From Spartobacteria bacterium (lineage in GTDB: Bacteria > Verrucomicrobiota > Verrucomicrobiia > Chthoniobacterales > UBA10450), in NCBI GenBank assembly GCA_003134785.1, contig PLCN01000017.1, forward strand, positions 1 to 64,000: a stretch of DNA of 64,000 nt, written 5' to 3'. The notes under the pieces were generated by a model, which saw only the letters and a list, made by a program, of their open reading frames with translations, searched no databases and was not told where the DNA came from. How positions within the stretch are numbered: position 1 is the stretch's first letter; each line of letters begins with the position of its first letter. Shown here piece after piece: positions 54,876 through 63,457 of this stretch. A program made the position numbers and the translations under genes.

Positions 54876-56390
54876 ATGACGAGGGTGTTTGGGATCGAGA
54901 CGGAATACGGAATCACGATTCAGGGCGCGGAATCGATCGATGTGGTGGCGGAATCGATCGAGTTGGTGCGCTCCTACACCGAGCACGGCGCGCATATGAA
55001 ATGGGATTATGCGCTCGAAGATCCGCATCGTGACGCGCGCGGATTCCGGGCGGCGGAGCTGCTCCAGGACACGGACGAATCGGCCTACTACGAGATCGAC
55101 AAGAGCCGGCCGCTGAGTTTCGAGGAGATCAAGAGCGACCTGGTGTTATCGAATGGCGCCCGGTTCTACAACGATCATGCGCACCCGGAATATTCGACGC
55201 CGGAATGCACGACGTTGCGGCAGCTGGTCGCGCACGAGAAAGCGGGCGAGCGGATCCTGGCGGAGTGCGCCCGCCGGAGAAGTTTGAAGTTACCGGCGGA
55301 CCACGAGGTGCGGTTATACAAGAACAACACCGATTTCGTCGGTCACAGCTATGGGTGCCACGATAATTATCTGATGCGGCGCGAAGTGCCGTGGGACCGA
55401 CTGGTCGCCGGCGTGCTTCCGTTCTTGATCACGCGCCAAATATTCGCCGGCGCCGGCAAAATCGGGATTGAGGCGGAAAGCGCGGCTGGTCAGCCCGGAG
55501 TGTTTCAAATTTCGCAACGCGCCGATTTCTTCCACGTCCTCGTCAGCATCGATACGATGAACAAGCGTCCTCTGGTCAACACGCGTGATGAACCGCACGC
55601 GGACGCGAGCATCTACCGCCGCTTTCACGTAATCCTCGGCGATTCGAATATGAGCGAGTGGGCGACGGCGTTGAAAGTCGGAACGACCGCGCTCGTTCTG
55701 GCCTTGATCGAGCGCGGGGAAGCGCCCCAGATCGAGATCGCGCAGCCGGTTAACGCCATGAAATCAATCAGCCGCGATCAGAATTACGATTGGATTCTCG
55801 AGCTGAGTGACGGGCGGAAGATTTCCGCGATCGATGTCCAGCGGCTTTACTTGAAAGCCGCCCAGAAAATCGCCGCCAAAGATACGGAAACGATTTGGCT
55901 GCTGCGCGAATGGGAGGCGGTGCTGAATGATCTCGAGCGGGACGCCGAGTTGACGCGTGATCGCGTCGATTGGGTAGCGAAGAAACTCTTGCTCGGTGCG
56001 TTTCGCGACGAGGAGAAACTTTCGTGGACCGATCCCTGGCTTCAGGCCATCGACCTCGAATATCACAACATTCTCCCGGACCAGGGCCTGTCTTACGAAT
56101 TGCTGCGACAGGGCTCGATGCGCAGCATCGTGAGTGAGGAGGAAATCAAGAGCGCTATCTTCGCGCCGCCGGAAACGACGCGCGCGTATTTTCGCGGCCG
56201 GTCTGTAGCACGATTCAACGACACGATCACATCGATTCAATGGGACGAGATTGCCTTCACGAATGGCACGCGTTCGCAACTGGTGACGCTGCCGGAGCCG
56301 GCGGGCGATGCGCGTCTTGAGACACTAAATGGGCTTGTCCGCGAAGAGACGGACTTCGAGGAATTTTTTTGCGGCTTGGCGCGTTATTAA
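54876..56390 (+). CDS. dop: Dop, deamidase/depupylase of the Pup (or UBact) system
   Basis: 504 residues. 'VFGIETEYGI' carries the metal-binding Glu8 and Glu10. 'LSNGARFYNDHAHPEYSTPE' holds the catalytic Asp100. 'RLYKNNTDFVGHSYGCHDNY' and 'QISQRADFF' follow as in the carboxylate-amine/Dop-PafA fold. A roughly 35-residue insertion (about 50-85) corresponds to the Dop-loop and is missing from PafA, so this is Dop rather than the ligase. It removes the modifier from tagged proteins and, where needed, deamidates its terminal Gln. PafA, the modifier gene and the proteasome are not seen here; Mpa is upstream. Confidence 0.93.
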   Translation: MTRVFGIETEYGITIQGAESIDVVAESIELVRSYTEHGAHMKWDYALEDPHRDARGFRAAELLQDTDESAYYEIDKSRPLSFEEIKSDLVLSNGARFYNDHAHPEYSTPECTTLRQLVAHEKAGERILAECARRRSLKLPADHEVRLYKNNTDFVGHSYGCHDNYLMRREVPWDRLVAGVLPFLITRQIFAGAGKIGIEAESAAGQPGVFQISQRADFFHVLVSIDTMNKRPLVNTRDEPHADASIYRRFHVILGDSNMSEWATALKVGTTALVLALIERGEAPQIEIAQPVNAMKSISRDQNYDWILELSDGRKISAIDVQRLYLKAAQKIAAKDTETIWLLREWEAVLNDLERDAELTRDRVDWVAKKLLLGAFRDEEKLSWTDPWLQAIDLEYHNILPDQGLSYELLRQGSMRSIVSEEEIKSAIFAPPETTRAYFRGRSVARFNDTITSIQWDEIAFTNGTRSQLVTLPEPAGDARLETLNGLVREETDFEEFFCGLARY

Positions 56391-56393
56391 ATT

Positions 56394-56513
56394 GTCATCC
56401 CGAGTCGCGTAAGACGACGAGGAACCTCGCAACTGTAATCGTCGTTTTCTTGCTAGCAGACGCGTGGAGTCCCATTGCGAGGCCCCTCGTCGTCTTCGCG
56501 ACTCGGGTGATAG
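56394..56513. repeat. Dispersed palindromic repeat, family 2 (copy B)
   Basis: GTCATCCCGAGTCGCG at one end and CGCGACTCGGGTGAT at the other, with inner arms GACGACGAGGAACCTCGCAA / TTGCGAGGCCCCTCGTCGTC. It fills the gap between the converging dop and glgP genes and could stop transcription from both sides. Confidence 0.8.
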
Positions 56514-56546
56514 CATTAGTGCGCCCCAGAAGAAGGGGTGATCAGT

Positions 56547-59102
56547 TCAACTCCACGTGATCAGACGCAACTCGTGCGTTTGCATGAGATGGGGATGGAT
56601 CGGGACGACGCGAACGCTGAAGCCGTAGGTCCCGCTGTCCGAGGCTGGGACCAAACCCTGGTAAATGTAATTCCCCTCGCCTTCTGTGGGCGAACTTCCG
56701 TCGAGAACCGTCACCGCGGGATTTTTGATTCCTCCATTATCGGCTTCGCCGTGGTAAACCTCCACCCGCACGTGGTCCGGCGCGACGGCGCCGAGATGAA
56801 CTCTGGCGGCGACCTGAAGCGCTTCGCCCACTTGAATATTCTGGCGATCGTTATTGCCGACCTGAACATCGACAATTCCCACTTGCGGCCAATCCTTGCG
56901 CATCTTCGCTTTCCATTTGCTAAGGTTGGTCGCGGCCGCGCAATCATCGCGCGCAAATTCACGGTGGGCCTGGGCCGCCGGCGTGTAGAGACGCTCGGTG
57001 TATTCCTTCACCATGCGGTGCGTGTTGAAAACCGGCGTAACGCTGCGGATCGATTCGCGCATCAATTGCAGCCAGGCCAGCGGCAGTTTCCCGTCCGGCT
57101 TCGCGTAATAAAGCGGGATGATCTGGTTCTCGAGAACTTGATAGAGACTGCCCGCATCCACTTCGCTTTGGAAATCGACGGTCCCACCCTTGATCTCCGC
57201 GCCAATGGCCCAGCCGTTGTTGCCATTGAAGCTCTCGCACCACCAGCCATCGAGCACGCTCAAATTCAATCCGCCGTTAGGCGGCAATTTCATTCCGCTG
57301 GTGCCGCTTGCCTCCAGCGGACGCAACGGATTGTTCAACCAAAGATCGACGCCCTGCACGAGCCGGCGCGCGATATAGGTGTCGTAATCTTCCACGAAGA
57401 CCATGCGATTTTCGAAACCGCGTTCGCGGCTGAATTTGTAAACCTGTTGGATCAGCGCCTTGCCGCCTTCATCCTGGGGATGCGATTTCCCGGCAAAGAT
57501 GAATTGCACCGGCCGCGTGTCGTCGTTGAGCAGCCGTTTCAACCGCTCTTGATCGCTGAATAACAACGCGCCGCGTTTGTAAGTCGCGAAACGTCGCGCG
57601 AAACCGATCGTCAAAATTTCCGGATCGAGAATACGATTGACGCTGCGGATTGATTCGGGCGATTCGCCCGACCGCTCTCGTGCCACCCGCACACGCTCGC
57701 GCACGAACTCCACCAGACGCAGCTTCAGTTTCTGGTGCGTGTCCCAAAGCTGCGCATCTGGGATATCGGTCACGCGCCGCCAGAAATCCGGATCAGTCAG
57801 ATGCTCTTCCCAATCGCCCAAATATTTTTGGTAGAGCGCGGAAAACTCGGGCGCCATCCACGTTTTAGTGTGCACGCCGTTAGTGATGCTGGTGATCGGC
57901 ACTTCGTGTCCCGGCACGCCGGCCCAGACATCTTTCCAGAGTGACCGGCTGACCTCGCCGTGCAATTTGCTCACGCCGTTTGAATGCCGGCTGACACGCA
58001 GCGCGAGAACCGTCATGCTGAATGCGTCCTGCGGATTCACGCTCGTCTGACCCAGACGGAAAAATTCGTCGAACGGGATTTGTAACTGCGCGGCGAAGTC
58101 GCCGAAATATTTTCGCATCATTTCCCGAGGGAAGGCATCATTGCCGGCAGGTACGGGCGTGTGCGTCGTGAAAACATTCGCGGAAGCGACGACCTGCAAG
58201 GCGGAATAGAAATCGAGTTTTTTCTCCGCGACCTGAAGACGAATGCGCTCGAGCGAGAGGAAGGCCGAGTGGCCTTCGTTCATGTGAAAAACTTCCGCTT
58301 CAATCCCGAGGGCCGTGAGCGCTTTTACGCCGCCGATGCCAAGAACGATTTCCTGACGGATGCGCATTTCGAGATCGCCGCCGTAAAGCTCGGCCGTGAT
58401 GCGGCGATCTTCCGCTTTGTTCTCCGCGATGTCGGTGTCGAGCAGGTAAAGGCTGACGCGGCCCACATGCAGTTCCCAGATCTTCGCAAAGACCTCCCGG
58501 TCCAGGAGGCGCACGGAAATCAGAAGATTGCTGTCGCCGCTCCGCACTTCCTTGATCGGCAGGTGATGGAAATTCTGGTTGAGGCTGACCGCGTGCTGGA
58601 TGCCTTCCTTGTCGATCTCCTGTTTGAAATAGCCATGCCGGTAGAGCAATCCGATCGCGACGAAATTCAGATCGAGATCGCTGGCGGACTTGCAATGATC
58701 TCCCGCGAGAATGCCGAGCCCGCCGGAGTAATTCGGGATCGATTCGTGGAAGCCGAACTCAGCGGAAAAATAGGCGACCGGTTTTTCGATCGCGCTGCCT
58801 TTGCCGGTCTTTCCGTAAGTGTCCTTTCGCGTGAGATAATGGCGGAACGCGTTGTGCACTTCTTTGAGTTCGCGCAGGAAATTCTTGTCCTGCGAGACCT
58901 CCTCGAGCCGGGCCTGCCGCGAGAGTTGCAGCATTCGGACCGGGTTGTGGTTCGTGCGATTCCAGAGCTCCGGGTCGAGGTGGCGAAAAAGCCGGCGTGC
59001 GGACGGTTCCCAAGTCCACCACAAATTGAAAACCATTTCACGCAACGGCTCGAGCGCGACCGGGAGCGTGGGAATCACATTATAGGTGTGGTAGGTCGGC
59101 AT
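56547..59102 (-). CDS. glgP: Alpha-glucan (glycogen) phosphorylase
   Basis: 851 residues. The N-terminal 'LREMVFNLWWTWEPSARRLF' region is the DUF3417 extension of the long bacterial/archaeal phosphorylase subfamily (TIGR02094). The pyridoxal-phosphate lysine is in 'EASGTSGMKLPPNGGLNLS'. 'NEGHSAFLSLERIR' and 'ITNGVHTKTWMAPEF' are other active-site segments. It releases glucose-1-phosphate from alpha-1,4-glucans. The C-terminal 120 residues ('YHGEADNGGIKNPAVTVLDG' and beyond) form an extra beta-domain usual for this subfamily. No other glycogen gene is adjacent. Its start is 73 bp from a palindromic repeat. Confidence 0.95.
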   Translation of the reverse strand: MPTYHTYNVIPTLPVALEPLREMVFNLWWTWEPSARRLFRHLDPELWNRTNHNPVRMLQLSRQARLEEVSQDKNFLRELKEVHNAFRHYLTRKDTYGKTGKGSAIEKPVAYFSAEFGFHESIPNYSGGLGILAGDHCKSASDLDLNFVAIGLLYRHGYFKQEIDKEGIQHAVSLNQNFHHLPIKEVRSGDSNLLISVRLLDREVFAKIWELHVGRVSLYLLDTDIAENKAEDRRITAELYGGDLEMRIRQEIVLGIGGVKALTALGIEAEVFHMNEGHSAFLSLERIRLQVAEKKLDFYSALQVVASANVFTTHTPVPAGNDAFPREMMRKYFGDFAAQLQIPFDEFFRLGQTSVNPQDAFSMTVLALRVSRHSNGVSKLHGEVSRSLWKDVWAGVPGHEVPITSITNGVHTKTWMAPEFSALYQKYLGDWEEHLTDPDFWRRVTDIPDAQLWDTHQKLKLRLVEFVRERVRVARERSGESPESIRSVNRILDPEILTIGFARRFATYKRGALLFSDQERLKRLLNDDTRPVQFIFAGKSHPQDEGGKALIQQVYKFSRERGFENRMVFVEDYDTYIARRLVQGVDLWLNNPLRPLEASGTSGMKLPPNGGLNLSVLDGWWCESFNGNNGWAIGAEIKGGTVDFQSEVDAGSLYQVLENQIIPLYYAKPDGKLPLAWLQLMRESIRSVTPVFNTHRMVKEYTERLYTPAAQAHREFARDDCAAATNLSKWKAKMRKDWPQVGIVDVQVGNNDRQNIQVGEALQVAARVHLGAVAPDHVRVEVYHGEADNGGIKNPAVTVLDGSSPTEGEGNYIYQGLVPASDSGTYGFSVRVVPIHPHLMQTHELRLITWS

Positions 59103-59173
59103 GGAGCGGGTGCAGCCTTATAGAAAACGAAGCGTGAATCTGGCAGGAAAAGCTTGAGCATCAAGCGTTCCAT

Positions 59174-59234
59174 CCTGTAGCGGCGGCCGACGTCTGTGAT
59201 TGCGCGAGCGGCGGTCATAGACCGCCGCTACAGG
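59174..59234. repeat. Dispersed palindromic repeat, family 1 (copy B)
   Basis: CCTGTAGCGGCGG at the left and CCGCCGCTACAGG at the right, a perfect terminal inverted repeat, with GCGGTCATAGACCGC inside. It lies between the rhomboid gene (3' end) and the glgP start. Confidence 0.85.
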
Positions 59235-59240
59235 TTCATC

Positions 59241-60806
59241 TCACACCCGGAAAGAACGTGGCGCGAGAATCAATCCGAGCACCACGCCCGTGATGAGGCC
59301 GCTCATGTGCGCCGCCATGCTGATTTGTGGCGTGGAGAGATCGAACGCGGTCTGGATCGCGACGATCACGAGAATATTTTTCAGGCGCCGTCCGGCCATC
59401 GGCGCATCGCGCTGCCGCAAAAGCAAACCGGCCCACACTCCAACCAAACCCATGACGCAACCAGACGCGCCCACCAGCTGTTCGGCGCGGTTCCAGCCAA
59501 TCAGGCACAAGAGCAGAACGCCGGCGCTCGAGCCCAATCCGGAGAGAAGGTAACAAAAACCGAAACGAACCGAGCCGATCGCGTCCTCCAATCCAGGACC
59601 GATGATGAAGAGCGCGTAGAGATTGAAAACGAGATGGAGCGGGCCATAGTGCAAAAAGAGCGAAGCAAGAAGACGCCAATATTCTCCCCCGAACCGCACG
59701 GCCAAGAACTCGAGGGCGCCCAGCCGATGCAAGGTCAACGGATTGGTCGAGCCACCCAGCGCCGACTCCGCGACGAACATCGCGATATTCAGCCCGATGA
59801 GAACGAACACGACCGTAGCGGGCCGTGCTGATTGTGAAGCGAAAGTCCGCGGCGATGTCCGGTCGCTTTGCTCGATGCGCCGAAGCAGCGCGTCGGTCAC
59901 GGGCGAAAGAGATGGGTGCACAATTTCGTCAGCGTGCTTGAGACGGTAGGCAGCTTCAGCTCGGGCCAAGCCATCATTGGTCCTGGCCCGCAGATTTTCC
60001 AAGCGCGCTCGGCCGGCTTCCTTCTCACCTGCCACGATCTCACCCGTCGCAATCCAAAACTCTTTCGTATCGGGCGAAATTTTGCGCAGGTTCGTTTCCA
60101 GGAGATTCGAGAGTGCGCGAAGGCGCCCGCCAAAAGCCAGGACCGGCAGCAAGCTTACATCGTAAAGCCAGACCTGTTGCGGCGCGGCTATCATGCTCCT
60201 GGCGTTCGTCGTGAATTCGAGGAGAAGTTCGTCGCGCCCACCGGTCTCGCCGAGGGCTCGCAGGTAAAGTGGCTGCAACGCAAAATCGGTCTGCATGATT
60301 CCCGGCGGCAGCTCGCCGCGAAGCCAACCGAGCAGACCAGCCCAATCGCCTCGGATTCGAAAGGATTGGGCGATCGCCTGGCGGCCGACGTTCGTATGGC
60401 TGTTGCGCAACGGCCCCAGAATCGCGAGTGCGGAAGTGAAGTCTCCTCGTTGTGCGATCTCGAGCGCTCGAAGCATTTCGGATTGTTCGAGCAATCCGTC
60501 AGCTGGATGCAGAAAGCGCAGCAAGCGCGCGAGTCGCCAGGCCGAAGCGTAGCGTTGTTGCGCAACAAGTTCCGCCGCCTTTCGCAATCCGAGCGAGGGC
60601 ACGAGCATCAGCGCGAGCCAGGCGCCGCCTCCGATATATCCCGCCATGTCCGGCTTCACGATCCACGACACTCCCGCGACCACCAGCACCGCGAAAGCCG
60701 CCATGCGCCAGCCGCGATTCAATCCGCCGCGCTTCCAGGTTTGAGCAAGCAGCACCAGCGGCGAAACGCACGCGATGAAAAGAAGGATATGGTTGAGGTC
60801 GAGCAC
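59241..60806 (-). CDS. Rhomboid-family intramembrane serine protease with long helical N-domain
   Basis: 521 residues from GTG 60806. Two membrane helices near the N-terminus (about 5-65) precede a soluble helical region (about 70-325) rich in Leu/Arg/Glu that looks like TPR-type hairpins. The rhomboid domain is C-terminal: 'NLYALFIIGPGLEDAIG', catalytic Ser in 'LVGASGCVMGLVG' (GASG), and catalytic His in 'SMAAHMSGLITGVVLG'. It cleaves membrane proteins within the bilayer. The large fused N-part is unusual against the bare 200-residue enzymes but known in other phyla; substrates are unknown. The gene stops 6 bp from a palindromic repeat. Confidence 0.87.
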   Translation of the reverse strand: MLDLNHILLFIACVSPLVLLAQTWKRGGLNRGWRMAAFAVLVVAGVSWIVKPDMAGYIGGGAWLALMLVPSLGLRKAAELVAQQRYASAWRLARLLRFLHPADGLLEQSEMLRALEIAQRGDFTSALAILGPLRNSHTNVGRQAIAQSFRIRGDWAGLLGWLRGELPPGIMQTDFALQPLYLRALGETGGRDELLLEFTTNARSMIAAPQQVWLYDVSLLPVLAFGGRLRALSNLLETNLRKISPDTKEFWIATGEIVAGEKEAGRARLENLRARTNDGLARAEAAYRLKHADEIVHPSLSPVTDALLRRIEQSDRTSPRTFASQSARPATVVFVLIGLNIAMFVAESALGGSTNPLTLHRLGALEFLAVRFGGEYWRLLASLFLHYGPLHLVFNLYALFIIGPGLEDAIGSVRFGFCYLLSGLGSSAGVLLLCLIGWNRAEQLVGASGCVMGLVGVWAGLLLRQRDAPMAGRRLKNILVIVAIQTAFDLSTPQISMAAHMSGLITGVVLGLILAPRSFRV

Positions 60807-60861
60807 GGCGGAAATTGAAAAGGCGTTCAGACTTAGCTTAACGTCAAACCCGACGCCGGCG

Positions 60862-60919
60862 GTGACCGGTGATCAGTGAATCGTGCTTGGCCATTTCCAT
60901 TTCATTGATCACCAGTCAC
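60862..60919. repeat. Inverted repeat in divergent promoter gap
   Basis: GTGACCGGTGATCAGTGAA (60862-60880) and TTCATTGATCACCAGTCAC (60901-60919) are inverted with two mismatches over 19 bp. It lies between the divergent rhomboid and DsbA-like genes. A third related run, TATTCAC, follows. It could be a dispersed repeat or an operator; length and composition favour a dispersed repeat. Confidence 0.7.
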
Positions 60920-60964
60920 TATTCACTTTCCAAGAACTGCTGAGCCGTTACACCAAAGAGAGAC

Positions 60965-61624
60965 ATGAGAATAAAGACAACGCTTTATCTCGAAGTGATT
61001 TCGTCCTGGTGCTTCTGGGCGCTGCCGGCGTGGACCGAATTGCAAAAGCGGTATGCGGGCCGCGTCGATTTCGATTGGAAGATCGCGCTGATGGATCCGA
61101 CTGGTCTTCCGGCGACCCGCGAGCAGTCGGAATGGTTTTATCGCCGCAGCGGCACGCTGATGCGGTCTCCGTTCATGTTGAACGCGGGATGGTTCGAGTC
61201 GGGCCTGGCCGAATATCTCGCGCCGAATCTTGTCACGGAAGCGGCGCGGGATTTTGGCGTTAAGGATGATCGCGTCTGGACAGCGATCGCGAACGCCGCT
61301 TTGCGCGAAGGACAACAGGTCGGCAAATGGGAAATAGCGGCAGCAGTTGGCGCTAAGGCGGGAGATCTCGATCAAGCAAAGTTACTCGAACGCGCGAGGG
61401 CCTCGGAAGTGGAAGCGCGAGCCCGCGCCAGCACAGCCGAATTTCATGCCATGCAAGTGACGCAGCGGCCGACCTTCGCGATCGAGAGCGAGATCGGAGA
61501 TCGCGCGATTTTTTCCGGTATGGCTACTTTGCCGCCGGTCGTCGCAACCATCGATTCGATGCTGGAAGATCTCGCGGCGTACGATTCGCACGCCGCGCAT
61601 TTCGGCGCGCCGCCCCCGACCTAA
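60965..61624 (+). CDS. DsbA/FrnE-like thioredoxin-fold protein lacking the second active Cys
   Basis: 219 residues, no signal peptide, so cytoplasmic. The thioredoxin-like start 'TLYLEVISSWCFWALPAWTE' aligns with FrnE/DsbA active-site regions (CPWCY type), but the motif here is C-F-W-A: the first Cys is kept and the resolving Cys is lost. The helical insertion (about 60-150) and 'VTQRPTFAIESEIGDRAIF' (cis-Pro region) follow the family. A monothiol of this type could be a glutathione-dependent isomerase (like 2-hydroxychromene-2-carboxylate isomerase) rather than a disulfide oxidase. Substrate unknown. Confidence 0.78.
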   Translation: MRIKTTLYLEVISSWCFWALPAWTELQKRYAGRVDFDWKIALMDPTGLPATREQSEWFYRRSGTLMRSPFMLNAGWFESGLAEYLAPNLVTEAARDFGVKDDRVWTAIANAALREGQQVGKWEIAAAVGAKAGDLDQAKLLERARASEVEARARASTAEFHAMQVTQRPTFAIESEIGDRAIFSGMATLPPVVATIDSMLEDLAAYDSHAAHFGAPPPT

Positions 61625-61643
61625 CGAGTGATAAGAGTCCTCT

Positions 61644-61714
61644 CCTGTAGCGGCGGTCTATGACCGCCGAACGCGACCAGGCAAAACGACGGCGCTCATA
61701 GAGCGCCGCTACAG
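61644..61714. repeat. Dispersed palindromic repeat, family 1 (copy C)
   Basis: CCTGTAGCGGCGG at the left and CGCCGCTACAG at the right, with nested GGTCTATGACC and GGCGCTCATAGAGCGCC hairpins. It lies between the DsbA-like gene and infC. The rest of 61625-61917 shows a basic 66-residue frame (61739-61939) that I do not trust. Confidence 0.85.
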
Positions 61715-61917
61715 CAGATTAACCTTGCCTCCGAAGAAATGTTGCCTACATCTTCCAGTCGGCTTGCGAAAAAGCGCGGGCCCGTCACCGCGATGTCCGC
61801 AGCCGCGGTGAGGCAGAAGTGTTTCGGGCGTCAGCGATGGCGTGCGAAAAGATGCGGTGAAATAATACGACGACGCGGTTCACTTCCCTCTTCGCCGGCC
61901 AGGAGCTTTGACTTAAT

Positions 61918-62511
61918 CTGCAATCACAAATTCGTGTAAACGGTCGGATTCGCGCTCGAGAAGTCCGGGTCATCCTCTCATCCACCAGCGAACAACTCGG
62001 CGTCATGAAGCTTTCGGACGCCCTGCGCAAAGCTCAAAGCCTCGGCCTGGATTTGGTCGAAGTCGCGCCCACGGCCAACCCGCCGGTGTGCAAGATCGTC
62101 GATTTCGGAAAGTTCCGTTATGACATTTCCAAGCAGGAGAAGGAGAAGAAAACCTCCGGGACGAAGCTGAAGGAAATCAAGTTCCGGGTAAATATCGACG
62201 ATCACGATTACCTGACGAAAATCCGGCACGGCGAAGCGTTTCTCGACAAGGGGAATAAGGTGCGCGTGCAGTTACAATTCCGCGGCCGCGAAATGGCCCA
62301 TCAGGAATTCGGCATGCAATTGATGGAGAAGGTGCGTGACGATCTCGCCGGGATGTCGCAAGTGGAGATGGAACCGAAGATCGCCGGCCGCAATGTCACG
62401 ATGACGCTTTCACCGTTGCCCGCCGCGCGGAGAAAACGGCGGTTCTCGGTGCAGGCGGATGATGTGGAAGAGAACGCGGCGGAAAAGGCCGCGGCCGCGA
62501 CTCCGGAATAA
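61918..62511 (+). CDS. infC: Translation initiation factor IF-3 (non-AUG start)
   Basis: 197 residues if started at CTG 61918. The first ATG (62005) would cut off 29 conserved codons that read 'QIRVNGRIRAREVRVILSST', the start of the IF-3 N-domain. The frame is closed upstream by TGA at 61909-61911, so initiation must occur at a non-canonical codon between: CTG 61918 or ATT 61930. AGGAG lies at 61901-61905. E. coli infC starts with AUU and uses it for self-control, so a rare start fits. 'DLVEVAPTANPPVCKIVDFG' and 'EIKFRVNIDDHDYLTKIRHG' confirm the family. rpmI/rplT, the usual partners, are not adjacent. A charged Ala/Glu tail follows the C-domain. Confidence 0.93.
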   Translation: MQSQIRVNGRIRAREVRVILSSTSEQLGVMKLSDALRKAQSLGLDLVEVAPTANPPVCKIVDFGKFRYDISKQEKEKKTSGTKLKEIKFRVNIDDHDYLTKIRHGEAFLDKGNKVRVQLQFRGREMAHQEFGMQLMEKVRDDLAGMSQVEMEPKIAGRNVTMTLSPLPAARRKRRFSVQADDVEENAAEKAAAATPE

Positions 62512-62519
62512 TCTAATTT

Positions 62520-62602
62520 CTGTAGCCGCTTCGCTATGCGAACCGCGAGCCGAAGACTGATATTGCGCGGACACTCACGCCGCCCCTAGGGTGGCGGCTA
62601 GA
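62520..62602. repeat. Dispersed palindromic repeat, family 1 (copy D)
   Basis: CTGTAGCCGCTTCGC at the left and GGTGGCGGCTAGAG at the right; the right arm differs from other copies (CTACAG has become CTAGAG). It overlaps the last codon and stop of the convergent ymdB gene, whose TAG is provided by the repeat. Confidence 0.75.
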
Positions 62603-63419
62603 GAGGTGCCACTGGCGCCGGCGCCGCCGACTGCTCGGAGATCAGTTCGTTAATGCGCGCGATCTGAACGGCGCGGCCTGTCATTTCATCGATCGAAATC
62701 ACCACGCCGCAAATCCGCACGTCGCCACGCGCGACCGGAAAAAGCGCGGGCAGATTCGAGATGAAGCGGTTCACGATCGGATCGATCGCGCGACCGAGGA
62801 TTGAATTCGCCGGACCGCACATTCCAGCATCACAGAGAAAAGCAGTGCCTCCTGGGAAAATCTGTTCGTCGGCCGTTTGGACATGCGTGTGGGTGCCGAT
62901 GACCGCTGAAACTTTTCCATCGAGAAAACGTCCGATGGCGATTTTCTCGCTCGTCGTCTCCGCGTGGGCATCCACGAAAATGGTCGACGTTTGCTGCCGC
63001 ATTTGTTCGACCGCGATCTGCACCGCATGAAACGGATTTTCGAGGATCGGCTGCATGAAAGTTCTGCCCTGCACATTGATCACACCCACCGGGCCCTTCG
63101 CGGTTTCGAGCACAATCGAACCGGAGCCGGGCGCACCATCCGGGTAATTCACCGGGCGCAACAAACGCGGCTCCGTATCGATAAAAGAGAAAATTTCTTT
63201 TTGGTCCCAAATATGATCGCCGGTCGTTATCACAGAGACACCGGCGCGCAGAAGATCGATGGTGATCTTCGGCGTGATTCCCCGGCCGCCCGCGGCGTTC
63301 TCGCCGTTGACGATGATGAAATCGAGCGCGTACAATTCCTTCAAGCGCGGCAGTTGCGCGATCACGGCGCTACGGCCTGGCTCGCCGACAACGTCGCCGA
63401 GAAAAAGAATCGTCAGCAT
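62598..63419 (-). CDS. ymdB: YmdB-family metallophosphoesterase
   Basis: 273 residues, cytoplasmic. 'MLTILFLGDVVGEPGRSAV' (metal Asp), 'FIIVNGENAAGGRGIT', 'VITTGDHIWDQKEIFSF', 'IFVDAHAETTSEKIAIG' and 'AVIGTHTHVQTADEQIFPGG' are all diagnostic for TIGR00282/YmdB, a 2',3'-cyclic-nucleotide phosphodiesterase that affects biofilm decisions in Bacillus. All metal ligands are present. The last residues ('SAAPAPVAPL') are a Pro/Ala tail, and the stop lies in a dispersed repeat. It is divergent from the amidase gene, 38 bp away. Confidence 0.94.
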   Translation of the reverse strand: MLTILFLGDVVGEPGRSAVIAQLPRLKELYALDFIIVNGENAAGGRGITPKITIDLLRAGVSVITTGDHIWDQKEIFSFIDTEPRLLRPVNYPDGAPGSGSIVLETAKGPVGVINVQGRTFMQPILENPFHAVQIAVEQMRQQTSTIFVDAHAETTSEKIAIGRFLDGKVSAVIGTHTHVQTADEQIFPGGTAFLCDAGMCGPANSILGRAIDPIVNRFISNLPALFPVARGDVRICGVVISIDEMTGRAVQIARINELISEQSAAPAPVAPL

Positions 63420-63457
63420 CCGGCGAGCATCGTATTGAACAGACCGAAATCCAAACC

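Noticed and set aside
56538-57563. Plus-strand frame of 341 codons opposite glgP
   Set aside because: Antisense to a complete glycogen phosphorylase; rich in Arg/His/Val as expected of shadows in this genome.
61739-61939. 66-codon plus-strand frame between the repeat and infC
   Set aside because: Very basic composition, no family, and it overlaps the 5' end of infC in another frame; more likely untranslated leader.
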